Counted from the first letter of the stretch, positions 1 through 12,439 are shown. The stretch is DNA of 64,000 nucleotides from Mallotus nudiflorus (GCA_947683625.1 CANTUR010000043.1:1860001-1924000), one strand, 5' to 3'. Numbers and translations: made by a program. Notes: generated from the letters alone by a model not told the origin.

Positions 1-1635
1 CTGGCCTAGGTGAAAAGGCAATTGCCTCAACGAAGAGGCATTGCCTGTTCACCCTTGGCATTGATGAGGCGACGCCTCATTAATGAGGTAAGGCCTCTTC
101 ACAACCACCCTCTACAACATTAAATGCCATTAATGACAGCAGTTGGGGCTTACCTACTTTAGATTTAGGGCATTCTTGTACGTAAAAGAAAAGAAAAGGC
201 AAGAAAAAGAGAGAGAAAGGCATGGGGAATGATAAAAAGCATAGGGGCGAGGGTGAGAGTGGTTTGGTTGGGAATTGGAGAGGCTTTAAAAGGAAAAAAA
301 GAAGGAAATGAGGGGGAACTTTTGGGACTTTTTGGGACTTTGGACGTTTGCTAGACCTGGAAGGCATTGAAAAAAGAAAAAAAAAGAAAAAAAAGGAAGA
401 ATAAGTAGACTTGAGGAGCTAAAAGACTTTATTTCCTTGAGAAGGAGTAGGGTTTCTTTGCATTCAAAGGACTCAAATCAATCAACCAAGCTCTTAGAGC
501 TTAGTTAGGAGCATCAATTTCATTTAAATAAGTGAGACTCCCTATTTTCAAGTTTTAAGTTTTTCATTTCCTTTAAAGCTTTAAATTTATTGATTTCTTA
601 CTTGTTTTTTTAGTTTCATTGCTTATTTAAAATCATATGTGAAACACGATTATATGAAAGACTAAGTATTAATAGTTGATCTTTATATATTTGTGTTAGT
701 CATCGTATATTTGCATGAATATTGAGTTTCTTAGAATCTAAGAAATGTAATTTGTCTTTGTTGAAATGTTGAGTTTCATTAGAATCCTGTACCATTCTAT
801 TTTATTTTTAATGCTTGTTTTGTATATTTTTGTATGATTTCTATGCTTGTTTTGTTATTTATATTGATTTTATACATGATTACAATGTTGGTTAATATTA
901 TTATTGTATAAATATTATTGTGTTATTTATGGACTATTTTGTGATTTTATTTCTATTTCCTATAAATGTTATTTGTTGATTATTTTTATAAGATAATATT
1001 GTTCTTTTGTGAGAAAGGATTAATTTATGTTTGCTGTAGGAATTATTTGATAATTTTTAATTATCAAATAGTTATTCAATTAATTAGTTTTTGAGAGGTT
1101 TTATTTGTATAATTAATTAGCTTATCTTTGGTTTATATATAGTTTATTTTACATTTTTTTGAACAAAACATTATAATTCCTAATCATTTCTCTTATTTAT
1201 TTAAAATGTTTGACTGTAAATTATTATTATTTATTTTATTTATAATGTATGTCGGGCTATAAGTATGAAAATGGAATTAATGTGTAAACTTTGACTAAAA
1301 TATAAAATTAGAAACAATTGCAATCCACGTTAACATAAAGAAATAATTTAATAATTAAAGATGATAAAATACGAAATATATATGGAGGCCAACTGTAAAG
1401 TTGGGTGAAGATTTCAAAAGTTCATAGCCAATTTACGAATCCGATATCTGATGATGGTTTTTGAAAATTTTCATAAAATTCAATTATTATACAGTGTGTC
1501 TTGATTTTTATTTAGATGACGACTCCATCTCTATTTTGAACCTCAAACTTATTTTATATTTCCTAATAGACCATAAACTCATATAGTACTATAATCACCG
1601 AAACAATTGGACGCACATCAGATGCCTCTACCTAT

Positions 1636-1660
1636 AATATATATATATATATATATATTC
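1636..1660. repeat. (TA)n microsatellite
   Basis: A short uninterrupted run of alternating T and A in non-coding DNA. Confidence 0.8.
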
Positions 1661-2338
1661 TATCAATTTCCGACTATTGATTTGTTTTGTAATAAGTTGA
1701 TATCTGTAGCCAAATTGTCTCACACGGTCACATCACACCATTATAAATGTGATAGGGTATTTTAGTTCCGGTTTTGACTGACAGGTTAATACTTTGTGCT
1801 TGTAATACTAGTAAAAATAATAAATTAATTTATTTGATTATAAATGATGAGACACAAAATATTTTATTTATAATTTTTGAGATTTTTATTAATTTTATAT
1901 TATTTTATAAAATATAATTTTATTTTTCTATGCATATGCAATTTTTTAAATTATCTCGATTTTATAAAATTAAATATCAATTTTTGTAAAAATATAAATG
2001 ATATAATAATAATATATATCATTACAAGTCATCAAATTTTAAAATTTTTTAATCTACAAAATTAAGTATTGATTATTATAGCCAACAACTTTTGGAATCA
2101 ATGAGCATCTCAAGTTTAAATTGTAATATATATAATTAAATTAAATTAAATTAATTGTTAAAAAATCTTTGTTACCCTTATAATTATATCCAAATTGAAT
2201 TGAAGTAGTAATAATTCAGTGAACTTTAAATATGGGTGATTTAAATTAAAAAATATAATTATTACAACATTGGTAATAATGTATTAATGACATAAATTTT
2301 TAAATTAATTGAACTAAAATAAATATAAAATTATAAAC

Positions 2339-2360
2339 TATATATATATATATATATATA
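2339..2360. repeat. (TA)n microsatellite
   Basis: A short alternating TA run in AT-rich intergenic sequence, about 340 bases left of the first copia element. Confidence 0.8.
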
Positions 2361-2700
2361 AAATAGAAAACAGTAATTATATTTTTGTAAAATAATATAA
2401 AAATTATAAAAAATTGATTAATCTATTTAAAAATAATTGATAAAATATGGTTTCCTATCATCATTTGAATTAAAATAAATGAATTTATTAATTTTTGGTA
2501 TTATAAAATATACTAACTTGTCACAAAAAAAGTATAAATCTAAAAATAATATTAGAAAGCTATTTTTTTTTTTCATTTTTGAAAAAAATGATTAAAATAC
2601 TTTTTATCACGTAAACAATTATAACGGCGTAGGACGATTTGTCTTTACTTACTAACCACATGAAAAATAATACCAACTTATTACAAAATAAACATGTCAA

Positions 2701-3023
2701 TGTTGTGAAATAAAGATTAAATTGCTTAATTTGTTATATAACTAAACTTGAATTTAGTAGTATTTAATTAGAAGAAAAATATTTTATAGTAGAATGATTT
2801 TAAGAGAATTTAAAAAGAATTTGGAGAACTATAATATTGAAAGAATTTGGAGAGTAATATATCTTTTTCTCTTAAACTTCTCATTAATGAATTTCAATCT
2901 CTTTATATAGAGATTTTATTTTCACTATTTGAGAACTATTTTCTCACAAACAATATATTGTTCATTCACAAGCAATATATTGTTAATTCACAAGCAATAT
3001 ATTATTCATTCACATTTATAATA
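2701..3023 (-). repeat. 3' LTR of the first copia element
   Basis: About 323 bp, clearly homologous to 11741-12041. It contains three tandem copies of a 22 bp unit (2944-2965, 2966-2987, 2988-3009), where the partner LTR has only two. That single unit accounts for the 22 bp length difference between the LTRs. Confidence 0.85.
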
Positions 3024-3164
3024 CTCCCCCTTGAATAACAATATTTTGCAACTACTAAATAAAACATAGTGGGAAAAACTTTAGCTTAAGGAAAAGAGTA
3101 CAGTGCATGATTTTCTCCCCCTCAAGTTGATATGTATAATCTTCCTTCACATAGTATGCAGATG

Positions 3165-3449
3165 TCACATTCTAATATCGTGAACATGCCTTCTAAAGAT
3201 TGTAGTTGGAAGCGCCTTTGTGAAAAAATCAGCTGAATTCTTGCTAGACTGAATATACTTGATATTTATATGATTGTCTTTTATTAGCTCTTGAATGTAT
3301 GAAAAGAATCTTGGAGGTATATGTTTAGTTCTATCACTTTTGATATATCCTTCCCTTAACTGTGCAATGCATGCTGCATTATCTTCATATAAAATTGTTG
3401 GACTTTTGTTGACTGGAAAACCACAAGCTTCTTCAATATGATGTGTCAT
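3165..3449 (-). pseudogene. copia RNase H C-terminal fragment
   Basis: The frame encodes the typical end of a copia polyprotein. It includes an EDNAACIAQ-like stretch corresponding to the D-x-x-A-x-x-L segment of RNase H, then a T-K-H-I motif and an A-D-x-F-T-K-A-L end motif. It lies next to the polypurine tract and 3' LTR, as expected. It is a broken piece of a larger polyprotein: sequence between here and 3883 continues the domain with interruptions. It belongs to the copia element and has no host function. Confidence 0.85.
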
Positions 3450-3882
3450 TGATCTAATCCATACACACTCTCTACTTGCTTCATGTAGTGCAATAATCTC
3501 ATAATGATTTGAAGAAGTAGTGACAAACGTTTATTTCTGGGAACGCTAAGAAATTGCAGTTCCGTTATTTGTGAACACATAGCCTGTTTGAGATTTTGCT
3601 TTATGAGGATCAGATAAATGCCCTACATCTGCATAACCAATCAATTCTTATTTTGAATTTTTAGAATAAAATAAACCCAAATCAATATTTCCTAAGAAGG
3701 TATCGAAGTATATGTTTGATCCATTTCCAATGCCTTTTTATTGGAGCTGAACTGAACCTTGCTAATAAATTGGTTGCAAAAGAAATGTCAGGTCTAATAC
3801 AATTAGCGAGATACATTAGAGCTATAATGGCACTAAGATATGGAAATTCAGAACCAAGAATTTCTTCATTTTCTTCATAGGG

Positions 3883-4260
3883 TCAAAATGGATCAGTCTC
3901 AATATTGAGTGATCTGACGACCATTGGAGTACTTAAAGGATTTGCTTTATCCATTTTAAAGCGTTTCAAGATCTTTTCTGTGTAATTTGATTGATGTACA
4001 AATATCCCATTGTGCATTTGCTCAATTTGTAAACCAAGGAAATACTTAGTTTTTCCAAGATCTTTCATTTTAAATTCTTCCTTTAAGTATATTGTTGCTT
4101 CATGGATCTCATTTTTTGTTCCAATGATATCTAAATCATCAACATATACAACTATAATCACAAATCTGGATATTGTTTTCTTAATAAAAATGCATGGGCA
4201 GATAATATTACTCACATATCCTTTATTAATCAAATAATTGCTTAAACGATTATACCACAT
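3883..4260 (-). pseudogene. copia reverse transcriptase fragment
   Basis: It carries the catalytic YVDD box followed by the usual L-x-I-x-G spacing, then the KMKDLG and LGLQI motifs that lie between RT and RNase H in copia polyproteins. The upstream RT part continues to about 4678 on the minus strand with a stop near 4270. There it is cut by the solo LTR insertion exactly at the start of the RT domain (a QAELDSL-like segment). It is not functional. Confidence 0.85.
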
Positions 4261-4673
4261 GTGCCCAGACTATTTTAACCCATATAAAGATCTTTGGAGC
4301 TTGATCGAATACATTTCTTTGGATTTTATACTTAATGCTTTAGACATTTCAAATGTCACTATCAAGTGATTCGTACAAATAAACAATCATAACATCCATA
4401 AGACGCATTTTTAATTTCTTAGAAACTACTAAGCTAATCAGATACCTGAATGTAATCGCATCCATAACAGGAGAATATGTTTCATCATAATCAATTCACG
4501 GTCTTTGTGAAAAATCTTGAGCTACAAGTCTAGCTTTGTACCTTATTATTTTATTTTTCTCATTTCTCTTTTATACAAAGACCCACTTGTATCCTACAGG
4601 TTTCACAGTTTTAGGCATATGAATAATTGACCCAAAAACATTTCGCTTGTTTAGTGAGTCCAATTCAGCCTGC

Positions 4674-4678
4674 ATAGC
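4674..4678. other. Target-site duplication ATAGC (left copy)
   Basis: ATAGC at 4674-4678 is repeated at 7925-7929, directly outside the TG...CA ends of the element at 4679-7924. Confidence 0.9.
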
Positions 4679-5194
4679 TGTAATATCCCGTGTTTTTAAA
4701 ATATTTTTACACTGTACCGGGATATGCAGTGTTAATAATTTCTGTATATTATATGATATTTTTACGAGTTAATATGTATTTAAAATCTATTTTAATTACG
4801 GTGTATTATTTTCAGTATTTTACGTAAAATTTTCCCGAGACTTGCATTTTCGGGGAAATTTTCACGTAAACAATATATTATTAATTGTTTTAAATGTATT
4901 TTCGGACTTGCATGAACTCATGCGTATTTTTAAATTACTAAATAAAGCCTATGTGTGTGTATATTTAATTAATTAGGGTTTAGTATTACCCTAATATTTT
5001 ATTTATTATTTATTAGTTTTATTGATATTTAATTATTTTTATTTAGTATAAATTATTAAAATATTAAATTTTATGTGTGTGGTGTATATTTAAAGTGTGT
5101 AATTTAATATTATTTTATTATATAGTGTAAAGTATATATATATACATATATACATTAAAAATTGTCAAAATTACAAAAGTTTGGAAAATTACAA

Positions 5195-5460
5195 AACTGC
5201 CCCCGTGAGCTTCTTCTTCCTCCCGACCGTTTCCTTCACCGTCCGATCGCTGCTACTGCTGTTTCTTCATCGAGGGTGTGCCATCCGGTGTGCCACCACC
5301 TTTCTCTAGCCGTTCCGCCGCCTGCAGAGCTCATTTCCGGCGTCGGGGAAGCTTGATTTCGCCGGAAGCCGAGAGTTGCATCTTCTTCTTCCCTTGTCGA
5401 TTCCGGCCACCGTTTTCGACACCGCCGGTCTCTTTCTTCTCCTTGAGCTCCGGTGAGTGT
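5195..5460 (+). promoter_or_regulatory. GC-rich island inside solo LTR 1 (putative leader region)
   Basis: This CpG-rich, pyrimidine-rich block stands out in an AT-rich LTR. It follows a TATA-containing stretch (about 5120-5155), so it could be the transcribed leader of the ancestral element. Small open frames here (5162-5356, 5278-5484) resemble no protein and differ from the corresponding block of the second solo LTR, so I do not call them genes. Confidence 0.4.
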
Positions 5461-7131
5461 GATTCTAGCTTTGGTTTGAGCTAAAATGGTTTAGATTTGC
5501 TTAGGTTTCGATTTTTCAATTTCGGCCTATTAGGGTTTTTGATTTTTTTGAGCTTCGAATTGAATTATTCATGAAAAATCCCTTCACAAATGTTGTTCCT
5601 AGTAGCTTATTCTACATGTATGAATTTTTGTAGAATTTTTGGAGATTATTTGGATTTTTGGGTATTTTTGAATATTTTAATATTATTTTCTAATTTTCGG
5701 AAATTAATTATTTAAATTATGAAATTGGAGTTTATGGTTAAATTAGGTGTTGAAATGAATTATAGGAATTTATTTGGAATTTTTATGAATTTCTAAGTAT
5801 TTATTTTGAATTATTGAAGTTTATGTGATTTTGAGAAATTAGGGTTAAATGTGTTTTTATTTGAATTTAATTGGTTAATTGAGTTTAATTATTGATATTA
5901 TTGATAAATATGTTGAGAAAATTAATTTTTGATAATTGTATAATTTTTGGTGAATTTTTGAAGTAATTATAGTATATTTTTATATATAGGGGTATTTTAG
6001 TAATTTTATCCTAAATTGGCTAAAAATATAATTTAATTGGTTTTAATAGTTATTTAAGGTATAAAAATGATTTCTACAAAATATTTGGTATTTTTAACTA
6101 ATTAAAACTATTTTTCGTGAATTATTTTCAATTATATATATAATATACGGTTTTACTAATAAAATGAGTTTTCATCGGTTTTTACAATGTTTTGAGGTTA
6201 ATTATGTAATTTCTACCTATAAAATGTATTTCTAGGTTTTAAGGATATTCTTGGTATTTTCAAAATTGTTCTGTGTTTGTGGACCCCGGTCGGTGGATTG
6301 TAGTCTGGAGTCCGACCGAGGGGTTATGGATTTGTGTTGAGCTTGTATTTTGAAGTGTATTTCTTTGCAGGGTCGGCTCTACTCTTTTGAGTAGAGAGAT
6401 GTCCGTTTTACAGGGGAGGTTCTGTCGGATTTTCGATAGAATTCTTGTAAAACGTGATGTCCAGTCGAACCCTAATTCTGTTTCCGTATTTTAATACTCT
6501 AGATTGAATTCTAGGATTTCTGTTAGGTTTATTCTGATGTCTATTATTTATTGTTTGTTTAGTTGCGCCAAGACCGAGGGCTAGTGGACCAGGCCCGTCG
6601 GACCTGTCTCGTGAAGCGCATTAGGTGAGTTACTATATTATATATATATATGCTTAGGATGCATGATTTAGAAATGCATGTTTTATGTTGATTAACTATG
6701 CATAAATAATTTGATTATTTCTTAAGTTTATATTAAGTATATTTTTGGTATATATTAAATTATATACATGTTTTGTAAATAAAATATACTTAAAATGTTT
6801 CTAAATATATTTCCAGCTTAATTTATAATTTGATTGAATGCATTTGATATATATATACTCGAAATATACCTGGTTTACTTTTGGTATATTTTCGGTATAT
6901 ATATATGGTTTATATTGCTATTTCATTTAAATTCATGCATCATTTATTGTGAATGAATGTTTTATATTATCTATTAATGAAGGATATCAATAGAACGTGC
7001 TACCTAGTGGGCAACACTAGGACCAAGTATGTACCGGTACGCCTATAGCTTTAGGCTATATTACTAACTATTTGTGGATATTGATTTGATATGATTAATT
7101 AATAGGTGAGATATGGTTTGGAGGTGTGATT

Positions 7132-7224
7132 GCTGGAGCTCGGTTGACCAAGTGTCTCGGGGCCAATCACACTGGCAGTCAGACTGCTGGAGCTCGGTTG
7201 ACTTAGTGTCTCGGGGCCAGTCTA
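7132..7224 (+). repeat. Two 39 bp direct repeats in solo LTR 1
   Basis: Units at 7132-7170 and 7186-7224 share GCTGGAGCTCGGTTGAC and GTGTCTCGGGGCCA words and differ at a few positions. The same pair is kept in the second solo LTR at about 40508-40600 on the other strand. Confidence 0.85.
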
Positions 7225-7924
7225 CTGTCTAAATGGATTAAGTGGATATATTTGGAATAAGTGAGCCTGTATGGCTAGAGTGTTGTTTAACACTATTTTC
7301 TGAGGTTGCGATATTCTAGGGTTCTATGTGATCCTTCATAAAAGATGATTTTCAATAAAATATATAAAAAAAATGATTTTTCTGCATCTGTGTGAAATTG
7401 CCTGTATATATACATATTATATATACTGTTGACTGTATGCATTATCACTTAGCGTGTATGTATATATATTATAGTAATTCACTCAGTAAGGTCTGACTCC
7501 CCTCCGTTGACTATTTTTCAGGAGAGTCAACTTCTTCAGACCTTAGTAGCAGGTCGATACGCCGGATTTCTTCCGCCCCGGCTTCTTTGTGTAAATTATT
7601 TACTTGAGTCTTATTTATTTTATCTAGACACTGCAGTAGTTGTGAATTAAAGTATTGGATTTCATGTATTTTATTTTAAAGAGATGTATTATATTGAAAC
7701 TGGATTTGTATTAAAGAGATTATGTATCTATGAGATGAGATTTTGATTTAAATCCAGTTGATGTGAATAATATTATGATATTATGATTTTTATTTCCGCT
7801 GCATATTATATTGTTATTGTTATTATTGTATTTTTATTTTATTTTTAGGCTTGCTACGGGTTCTGGATTCGAAAGAATTCCCGTTCCCTAGCGCCGGTCA
7901 TGGCCCCTGTTTTGGGTCGTGACA

Positions 7925-7929
7925 ATAGC
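7925..7929. other. Target-site duplication ATAGC (right copy)
   Basis: Exact partner of 4674-4678. Removing 4679-7929 restores a continuous copia reverse transcriptase start on the minus strand. Confidence 0.9.
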
Positions 7930-8294
7930 ATCTTTCCATTTTATCCAATCATGCTTATTTTGACATTCCATGACTGATTTTAGTTCAGGATCATTTTTGT
8001 CATTTATGATTTCACATGCAATAGTATATGAAAATGTTTCATCACTTTCTTTATTTTCTATTTTTTTAGGGATATTTTCCTCTCTATCAATATGATTATC
8101 TACTCCCTTTCTCTTTTAAGAATTTTTATCTTTAGAACCAATTGGTCTTCCACGCTTCTGGCGTGTTTTAGACTCATGAGTGTCTTTACTCTCAGGTTTT
8201 ATTTTTGGAATTTCAATATGAGCAGGAGCATTAGCTGTTGGTATATATGATTTATTCACTCTTTTTGTATCAGTAAATACATCTAGCAATTGAT

Positions 8295-9010
8295 TTACAA
8301 TTGCTTGTAAGTAACAATCTTTTGCACTTCTAATTCACATTGTTTTGTGTGAAGATCCAGATGCAATAATGACGGTTCATTCCATGAAATATCCCTTTTC
8401 CCTTCTTTCTCCCCTTTTTCTAATGTTGGAAAAACAATCTCATTAAATTGGCAATCAGTAAAATGTGCTGTAAAAACATCATCAGTTAAAGGTTCAAGAT
8501 ATCTAATAATTGAGGGTGTTTTAAACCCAATCTTCGTTGAGGACCCATTTTTGTGCGCTGAGGTGGTGTAATGGGTACATATACTACACAACCAAAAATT
8601 CTGAGATGGAAAATATTTGGCTCTTGACCAAATGCCAATTGTAGCGGGGAGTATTTATGATATGCACTAGGTTTAATGCGAATTAATGAAGCAGCATGTA
8701 GGATTGCATGACCCCAAACTGAAATGGAAAGTTTTATTCTCATTATTAATGGTCTAGCAATAAGTTGAAGGCGTTTAATCAATGATTCAGCTAAACCATT
8801 TTAAGTATGTACATGGGCAACAAGATGCTCAACAATGATCCCAGTAGACATACAATAATCATTGAATGCTTGAGATGTAAATTCACCAGCATTATCAAGT
8901 CTTACCCTTTTTATTGTATAATTAGGGAATTGTGCTCGTAATTTAATAAATTTAGCTAGCAACCTTGCAAATGCAACATACGAGTTGACAATAGACAAAC
9001 GTGTGATCAT
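8295..9010 (-). pseudogene. copia integrase core and C-terminal fragments
   Basis: Overlapping minus-strand frames encode the middle and end of a copia integrase. There is an L-D-N-A-G-E-F block containing the second catalytic Asp, a following region with a T-G-I-x-V-E-H type segment, and an integrase tail with the copia-typical F-G-C-x-x-Y-V-P segment. Frame changes occur near 8795 and 8590. The frames belong to the element at 2701-12041 and are dead. Confidence 0.82.
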
Positions 9011-9399
9011 CTACTAGATTCATCAATTAATACCATAAAATATCTTAATGGTCCACATGATGGGTGAATTGGCCCACATATATCACCTTGAATTCTTTTA
9101 AGAAACATAGGTGATTCATTCTGAATTTTAGATGGTGAAGGCTTCAAGATTAATTTTTCGAGAAAACAAGCTGCACATGACATTTCATTTGATTGAGGAA
9201 TTCTTTGCCCCTTCAATGGATGCCAATATGAATTCTCAATTATCCTTCGCATCATTACTAATCCAGGATGACCTAATTTGTCACACCATAAATTTATTAT
9301 TGAAGGATCATAAGATTTTTCTTTTACAGCCATATTTGATTCAATTACATGTATATACATGTAATGCAATCCAGTAGGGAGTTTTGGCAGTCTTTCCAA
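9007..9399 (-). pseudogene. copia GAG-pre-integrase and integrase N-terminus
   Basis: An L-G-H-P-G segment with later paired Cys residues (C-A-A-C) forms the HHCC zinc-binding pre-integrase domain. This is followed by the start of the integrase core, with a G-D-I-C-G-P block holding the first catalytic Asp. It overlaps the protease frame by a frameshift near 9345-9399. Confidence 0.85.
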
Positions 9400-9779
9400 T
9401 ACTTGTATTTTTCTAATTCATAGGAAATTATATTTAAATATTTATTACCATTTATAGTAATGGATTGAGTATCACACCCATTTTGATATATGTCATCAAA
9501 ACTCAATAAATTTCTTATTGATTTTGGTGAAAATAAAGCTTCATCAATTGTAAACTTTGTTCCATTTAGTAATATAAATTTAGCTTTGCCAATTCCTTCA
9601 ATCAGATCTGCAGGACCTAATATTGTTTTTACAATTGTCTTTGCATGCTTTATTTCAGAGAAATAATCTCTATTTTTCAAGAGAGTATGTTTAGTACCAC
9701 TATCTGGTATGCAGAGATCTCCAATATTGTCTTTATATTCAGTACAATCCATATTAAACTTCAAAATAGATAAACACAT
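9345..9779 (-). pseudogene. copia aspartic protease fragment
   Basis: The frame contains a D-S-G-T active-site motif followed by about 100 residues typical of copia proteases, including an L-L-S-F-D-D-I block just ahead of the pre-integrase domain. The usual Met start is absent because in the family this is part of a gag-pol polyprotein. Confidence 0.82.
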
Positions 9780-9915
9780 AATTAATCAATTAAGGTAAAA
9801 ACATAAAATAATTGTAAAGTAGGACATTTTATTTAATTTGAAAAAAAATACATAATAATAACGTATTCTTCAGAATAAAATAGGTAATAACAACATACTT
9901 AAAATTATAGATGTC

Positions 9916-10515
9916 TCAATTTTCATTGTCAGTAAAATCATCAATAAAATCAGAAATATCTAGATGAGTTGTATCATTAACATGAGTATGATGCTCATTG
10001 AAGTTTATTTCCTTTTCTTTGCCTTTTAATGATGCCTTATAAAGTTGGCAAAGATGTGGTGGTGTACGACAAACTTGTGACCAGTGTCCTTTACTACCAC
10101 ATCTGAAACACACAGTTTCAGACTTATATTGGAGCATTTCTTGAACACCACTGATAACTAATTTTAACTTCTTTTGAGGTTGAGTCTGAGTTTGTTGTGG
10201 AGTATTATTATATTTATTTCCACGACCACGACCAAAGAATCGACCTCTTCCACGTCTACAACCTCTACCTCTCCCACGTCCATGGCTATTGTAATTTTTA
10301 TATTTGGAATAATTTGTAGCATTTGCTTCTGGAAATGCTACTGAGCCAGTGGAACGGGACTGATGATTTTTCATCAAGAGTTCATTATTTTTCTCAGCTA
10401 CCAATAGACATGAAATTAGTTCAGAATATTTTTTAAATCTTTGCATCCTATTGTTGTTGCAGTGTAACATTTGATGCATAAAATGTGGAGTAAGTTTTCT
10501 CCAGCATATCCTCAT
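9916..10515 (-). pseudogene. copia gag nucleocapsid with zinc knuckle
   Basis: About 199 codons. An Arg/Gly-rich stretch with repeated RGRG words precedes an intact CCHC zinc knuckle (C-x2-C-x4-H-x4-C, core FRCGSKGHW), as in UBN2-type copia gag proteins. It binds element RNA in virus-like particles in active relatives. It is separated from the N-terminal gag piece at 10598-10813 by a frameshift and stop. Confidence 0.85.
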
Positions 10516-10597
10516 CTGTGACTATCTGTCCATAGAATTTTAATTGTAATACTATTATGAACATTACAAAATTATAGTTACTCACTTTTTTGAAATC

Positions 10598-10813
10598 TTA
10601 AAAGCGTAAAACTCTCCATTCATCAGTGACTACTGGTAGTATTACATCTCTTTGATGATATATCTCACTTGAATCTTTGATAGTCAAATATTCACATTTT
10701 AATCCTTCATCAAGATGACGATGGAGAAAAATTATAGACTTGACCTTATCTTGCAATGAGGTGTTATTATTTTCTTCTATGGTATCAATTAACCCCATTG
10801 ATTGAAGATGCAT
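10598..10813 (-). pseudogene. copia gag N-terminal fragment
   Basis: About 71 residues with features of the retrotransposon gag helical region: an M-x-x-I-F-L-H-R-H-L segment and an E-Y-L-T-I-K-D segment. It lies upstream of the zinc-knuckle frame in the same element. The true start lies toward 10850 and is degraded. Confidence 0.65.
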
Positions 10814-11740
10814 TTCTACATCTAGAATCCAAGATATAATTTTTTTCCCGTGATATCAAGGGCAACGAACTCAAGTTTTGCTAGATTTGTTATTATGATA
10901 ACTAATAAAAAAATATAACTCAATTAGAATTCATAAATTTGATGACTACTAAAAAAATAAACATAATCAGAATTTACTAATTAATTATATAATGAATGAA
11001 TATTGCAAGAAATAATAGCGGTACAAAAAATGATACTTAAAATTATATCAAATAGAAAATCATCTTCCATATAAATTATTCCTAAAACTATTATAATAGT
11101 CATGATCAAAATACAAATATAAATATACCAAATCATGTTTACAATTTAGAGTAAAGAGAGAAAGAGAAAATGTATGAATTTGTGTAAATAAATAAAATGT
11201 ATAGCTTATCTATTTATAATGAAGAATATAGCCGTTTGTTACCGTTATATTACCGTTGGTAATATATAGCTGTTTTAAATTTTTTTTAATATAATATATT
11301 GAGAAATAAATTATATAAAGTAAAATTAATAAATAATGTTGATATAATTATTTATAGTAAGTGAGTTAACATAATGATATGTATAAATATGAGGCAAAAC
11401 CGTCTATTAATATAAAATGGGGTATAGCCTTCCATTAACATAAATAATAAAAAAATATAAATATGTATAAATATAAATTGATAGGAGGCATAGCCATCCA
11501 TAAGGTTATAACCATTTCTAGCAATATTTGCATCAATGGTGTAGTTAGTAAAACAAAATAAAAATAACAATTAATATAAAGTTAGATTGAAGAAATAACT
11601 ATAAATATGAATATATATAAATTAATAGGAGACATAGCCATCTATGATAATATATAATCAAATAATATATTCATAAATATTAAATATTAAGAAATATGTA
11701 CCTTATTTTTTTTTATCGAGAGATTTTCGTGCTGATAACG

Positions 11741-12041
11741 TGTTGTGATATAAAGATTGAATTGTTTAATTTGTTATAGAACTAAATGTGAATTTAGTAG
11801 TATTTAATTAGAAGAAAATAGAATGATTTTAAAAGAATTTAGAGAGAGTTTGGAGAGAATTTGGAGAACTATAATAATGAAAGAATTTCGAGAGTAATCT
11901 ATTTTTTTCTATTAACCTTCTCATTAATGAATTTCAATCTCTTTATATAGAGATTTTCTTTTTACTATTTGAGAACTATTTTCTCACAAGTAATATATTG
12001 TTCATTCACGAGCAATATATTATTCATTCACATTCATAATA
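11741..12041 (-). repeat. 5' LTR of the first copia element
   Basis: About 301 bp, homologous to 2701-3023, with two rather than three copies of the 22 bp unit (11984-12005, 12006-12027). It is flanked on the right by GCCAA, which nearly matches the GTCAA at the other end. Confidence 0.85.
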
Positions 12042-12439
12042 GCCAATAAATTGATAAGAGTTGAATAGCAATTTACTCTTATATATATTTTCTAACTAAA
12101 TTGACGAATCTTCAATATTTAAAATAAAAAAAATTATTTTACATAATTAAAGTATAAATTTAAAAATTGAATTTAAAAATTTTAAATAGAAAGTATAGTT
12201 ATCATTCAAAAACATCTATATTTTAAAACTACATAATATTTTTAAAAATAACAAAATTAAAAATTTTCAAAATTTTTTTACACCGAATATATTTATATGC
12301 ACTCCACAGTTTTAAGAATAAAATTTTGCGTTTAATTATTTACATGCTGAGACATTTCACGGTGTTAAGTTTTGTCTTTTAGGGAACAGCCTGCACGAGA
12401 TTTTATTTTCATGACATTTTCCAGGGATGGGAGAATAAG
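12042..12439. other. AT-rich intergenic spacer upstream of the TAR-like gene
   Basis: I see no gene here. It is host flank between the copia element and the fold-back element. Confidence 0.6.

Larger units (their letters stand above)
1..2700. other. AT-rich intergenic DNA without a recognisable gene
   Basis: I see no credible coding region here. The first 110 bases carry several short inverted GAGGC/GCCTC-type words. Positions 180-420 are purine-rich (A and G runs), which produces a spurious low-complexity open frame on the minus strand. The rest is very AT-rich with (AT)n tracts near 1636-1660 and 2339-2360. The left end could be the tail of an LTR element that begins outside the window, but no boundary is visible. 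Confidence 0.6.
4679..7924 (+). mobile_element. Solo LTR of a large-LTR Ty3/gypsy-type element
   Basis: The 3246 bp block begins TGTAATATCCCG and ends GGTCGTGACA, and is flanked by a perfect 5 bp duplication, ATAGC. It encodes nothing convincing and no internal retroviral region is present, so I read it as a solo LTR left by recombination between the LTRs of a large element. Such ends and size are typical of long-LTR gypsy lineages such as Tekay/Del, which is inference. It includes an AT-rich TATA-bearing 5' part, a GC-rich island at about 5195-5460, a pair of 39 bp repeats (7132-7170, 7186-7224) and a GTACCGGTAC palindrome at 7031-7040. A second copy lies at 39802-43278 in opposite orientation. 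Confidence 0.85.
2701..12041 (-). mobile_element. Ty1/copia LTR retrotransposon, interrupted by a solo LTR
   Basis: Two related LTRs (2701-3023 and 11741-12041) flank degenerate gag, protease, integrase, reverse transcriptase and RNase H frames that run in that order on the minus strand, which is the copia order. A G-rich polypurine tract (complement of 3024-3032) abuts the 3' LTR. A primer-binding-like sequence reading TTATCAGCACGA on the minus strand lies beside the 5' LTR. The flanks are GTCAA (2696-2700) and GCCAA (12042-12046), an imperfect 5 bp target duplication. The LTRs begin TATTA rather than TG on the minus strand, so the exact left-end boundary is less certain. A separate 3.2 kb element sits at 4679-7924. 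Multiple stops and frameshifts show it is dead. Confidence 0.88.

Noticed and set aside
80..367. 95-codon minus-strand open frame
   Set aside because: Low-complexity Phe/Leu/Pro/Ser composition arising from a purine-rich plus strand; no domain, no upstream signals.
5162..5484. Two small open frames in the GC-rich part of solo LTR 1
   Set aside because: They lie in a non-coding LTR and are not conserved in the matching block of the second copy.
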